Shown: piece by piece, positions 1 to 64,000 of the stretch
Layout: each line of letters starts with the position of its first letter
How positions within the stretch are numbered: the first letter of the stretch is position 1
Program-made: the position numbers and the translations under genes
Notes under the pieces: generated by a model
Seen by the model: the letters and a program-made list of their open reading frames with translations, nothing else
The model's database searches: none
Told to the model about the DNA's origin: nothing
NCBI GenBank assembly: GCA_054601695.1
Contig: BAAHQB010000290.1
Coordinates: 1 to 64,000 of the forward strand
DNA length: 64,000 nucleotides
Direction of reading: 5' to 3'
Source: Amorphochlora amoebiformis
Lineage: Eukaryota; Cercozoa; Chlorarachniophyceae

Positions 1-9379
<9,379 letters not shown>

Positions 9380-9501
9380 CGTTGTGGCGGAACCAGGCCG
9401 GGTTTGAACCCGCGTATTTAGACGTATATTTTAGCGGTATAAACCTCCTCTAGTCAAAAGCTAGCCTTACACGGCCAGCGTCGACCGCGTAAATAACAAG
9501 A
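9380..9501. promoter_or_regulatory. 122-bp shared upstream region of two divergent genes
   Basis: Lies between the predicted ATG of the CNNM-like gene (minus) and that of the PPR-like gene (plus). Unlike surrounding DNA it holds no TA microsatellite. It contains the inverted repeat CGGG-TTTGAA-CCCG near 9403-9416. No TATA box is assignable. The promoter role is inferred from position. Confidence 0.5.
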
Positions 9502-47719
<38,218 letters not shown>

Positions 47720-47918
47720 GCATATATATATATATATATATTAATATATGTTATATTATTTTTAATGTCCAGATACAGCTATTATGTGTACATATGTACG
47801 TATCAATCCATCTATATATCTATATTGCATATGCACACATGTATTTATATACATTATACATACATGTACACAGACACACACACACACATCTATATATATG
47901 CGTGTATATTTTTTATAT

Positions 47919-47962
<44 letters not shown>

Positions 47963-48039
47963 GTTGACATACATATGGATATACAGATAAATTGACACAA
48001 ACATGCACCCCCAACTACACACATACACAATTCACCAAC
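47720..48039. other. Convergent 3' ends of two genes
   Basis: Between the PPR-like stop (plus) and the last recognised exon of the surface-protein gene (minus). Contains (TA)n and CA runs. A final minus exon may start after ATAATAG near 47787, but no ending can be supported. No clear polyadenylation signal. Confidence 0.5.

Positions 48040-64000
<15,961 letters not shown>

Noticed and set aside
9395-9480. tRNA gene on the minus strand
   Set aside because: GGTTCAAACCC resembles a B box and TGGCCGTGTAAGG an A box, but the acceptor stem does not pair and the T stem has a mismatch.

Overview
The window looks like nuclear DNA of an intron-rich protist. The protein families (CNNM/Mam3-type membrane protein, long organellar-type PPR protein, secreted PAN/Sushi/PT-repeat protein) and the Pro-Thr blocks suggest an alveolate or stramenopile lineage, but I cannot name the organism. 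Exons have balanced base composition and use the standard code. Nearly everything else is intron made of (TA)n, (GA)n or (CT)n, minisatellites and telomere-like TTAGGG repeats. Most long ORFs here are translated (TA)n or (CT)n and mean nothing.

I rebuilt three split genes by hand, joining acceptor AG, open frame, donor GT and intron phase. (1) Minus strand, 9379 to beyond base 1: a CNNM/Mam3-family (DUF21) divalent-cation transport or homeostasis protein, 11 exons seen, running off the left edge. (2) Plus strand, 9502-47719: a PPR-like, presumably organellar RNA-binding protein, about 40 small exons, roughly 9% coding. (3) Minus strand, beyond 64000 down to about 48040: a large multidomain, probably secreted or surface protein with PAN/Apple-like, Sushi-like, Pro-Thr-rich and long helical regions, about 15 exons seen, both ends open. 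Genes 1 and 2 are divergent, with only 122 bp between start codons. Genes 2 and 3 converge near 47.7-48.0 kb.

Layout: 0-9.4 kb CNNM gene, with a 2.2-kb GA/CT tract in one intron; 9.38-9.50 kb shared promoter; 9.5-47.7 kb PPR gene, whose introns hold a 61-bp minisatellite (16.1-18.0 kb), a 1.7-kb CT tandem array (22.9-24.6 kb), a 470-bp TTAGGG block (31.6-32.1 kb), GA tracts (33.5-34.1 and 40.3-41.3 kb) and a large inverted repeat (42.0-43.2 kb); 48-64 kb the surface-protein gene.

The most unusual signal is a polarity rule seen in genes 1 and 2. About 20 exons are accompanied by 1 to 7 partial copies of themselves embedded in (TA)n. Copies of the exon 5' end, keeping the acceptor side, always lie upstream. 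Copies of the 3' end, keeping the donor side, always lie downstream. In addition, telomere-like repeats often abut splice sites: C-rich CCCTAA ends in the acceptor AG, or G-rich GTTAGG forms the donor. The introns appear to grow by repeatedly copying splice-junction ends together with (TA)n.
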